A stretch of DNA of 5,712 nucleotides. It comes from Campylobacteraceae bacterium (GTDB taxonomy: Bacteria > Campylobacterota > Campylobacteria > Campylobacterales > Campylobacteraceae). Location: the NCBI GenBank assembly GCA_031276365.1, contig JAISNG010000179.1, forward strand, positions 1 through 5,712, in the 5' to 3' direction. A program made the translations under genes and the position numbers. This document shows positions 5,563 to 5,712 of the stretch, piece by piece; the first letter of the stretch is position 1; each line of letters opens with the position of its first letter. The notes beneath the pieces are model-generated. The model saw nothing but the letters and a program-made list of their open reading frames with translations, did no database searches and was not told the origin of the DNA.

Positions 5563-5584
5563 AAAGGGGCATTTTTGCCCCTTT
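5563..5584 (-). terminator. Rho-independent terminator of the right-edge gene, possibly also stopping Fic transcripts
   Basis: AAAGGGGCA (5563-5571) pairs perfectly with TGCCCCTTT (5576-5584) around a 4-base loop. Read on the minus strand the 9-bp stem is followed by a T-rich tract (TTTTAATTTT when the stem's last bases are counted), a good intrinsic terminator beginning two bases after the TAG stop at 5587. Read on the plus strand the stem lies 25 bases after the Fic stop but lacks a good T-run, so it is a weaker terminator for that gene. Confidence 0.85.
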
Positions 5585-5586
5585 AG

Positions 5587-5712
5587 CTACTTGAAATTCA
5601 CAGCTTGCTCGTAGAATTGCTTCAAATGAGAAATAAAGTCTTTAGATATGACTTTATTTTCGTAGATTGTTTCTCTTTTTTTGCCGATTAGCTTAACATC
5701 CAAAGTTTCGGA
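5587..5712 (-). CDS. C-terminal 41 residues of an unidentified gene upstream of the portal (partial)
   Basis: Reading minus from the right edge there is an uninterrupted frame beginning SETLDVKLIGKKRETIYENK and ending FISHLKQFYEQAVNFK before TAG at 5587-5589. The composition is protein-like, with a basic beta-rich stretch followed by an amphipathic C-terminal helix. A terminator starts two bases after the stop, which supports a genuine gene end. I do not recognise the family from this piece. In HK97-type phages the gene immediately before the portal, in the same direction, is the large terminase subunit, so that is the positional guess. Another packaging-region or accessory gene is equally compatible with the sequence. 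Confidence 0.7.
   Translation of the reverse strand, partial: SETLDVKLIGKKRETIYENKVISKDFISHLKQFYEQAVNFK

Overview
The window is part of the late (structural) region of a tailed phage or prophage with an HK97-type head. It is interrupted by one oppositely oriented accessory gene. Base composition is AT-leaning, Shine-Dalgarno sites are clear, and GTG and TTG starts occur, so the host is a bacterium of low-to-moderate GC. Nothing here fixes the genus: a Campylobacterota-like or other gut Gram-negative host is a guess from general style only. There is no integrase, attachment site or host gene, so prophage versus free phage cannot be decided.

The main block, on the minus strand from about 4183 down to 1, is a tightly packed head operon. 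In transcription order it holds the portal (TTG start), an SPP1 gp7/Mu gpF-like minor head protein, an HK97 gp4-like prohead protease (GTG start), an HK97 gp5-like major capsid protein with an N-terminal coiled-coil delta domain, a 70-residue protein ending in an 8-residue tandem repeat, and the N-terminal part of a gp6-like head-tail connector running off the left edge. Junctions range from 20-nt and ATGA-type overlaps to an 11-nt gap. Together these genes build a procapsid: the portal seeds assembly, capsid subunits assemble through their delta domains, the protease removes those domains, and the connector closes the neck. A -35/-10 pair with 17-bp spacing sits about 20 nt upstream of the portal.

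From 4395 to 5537 on the plus strand lies a Fic-family AMP-transferase gene with a class II inhibitory motif and a probable C-terminal winged-helix domain. It has its own near-consensus promoter, overlaid by an 11-bp perfect inverted repeat that extends to 16 bp with one mismatch. A stem-loop terminator lies just downstream. The gene therefore looks like a self-contained, probably autoregulated 'moron' placed directly upstream of the portal, where a terminase gene normally lies.

At the right edge (5587-5712, minus) are the last 41 codons of another gene in the same direction as the head operon. It ends at the stem-loop terminator. By position it may be the large terminase, but its sequence is not recognisable. 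The terminator and the separate portal promoter imply that this upstream gene and the head genes are transcribed as separate units.
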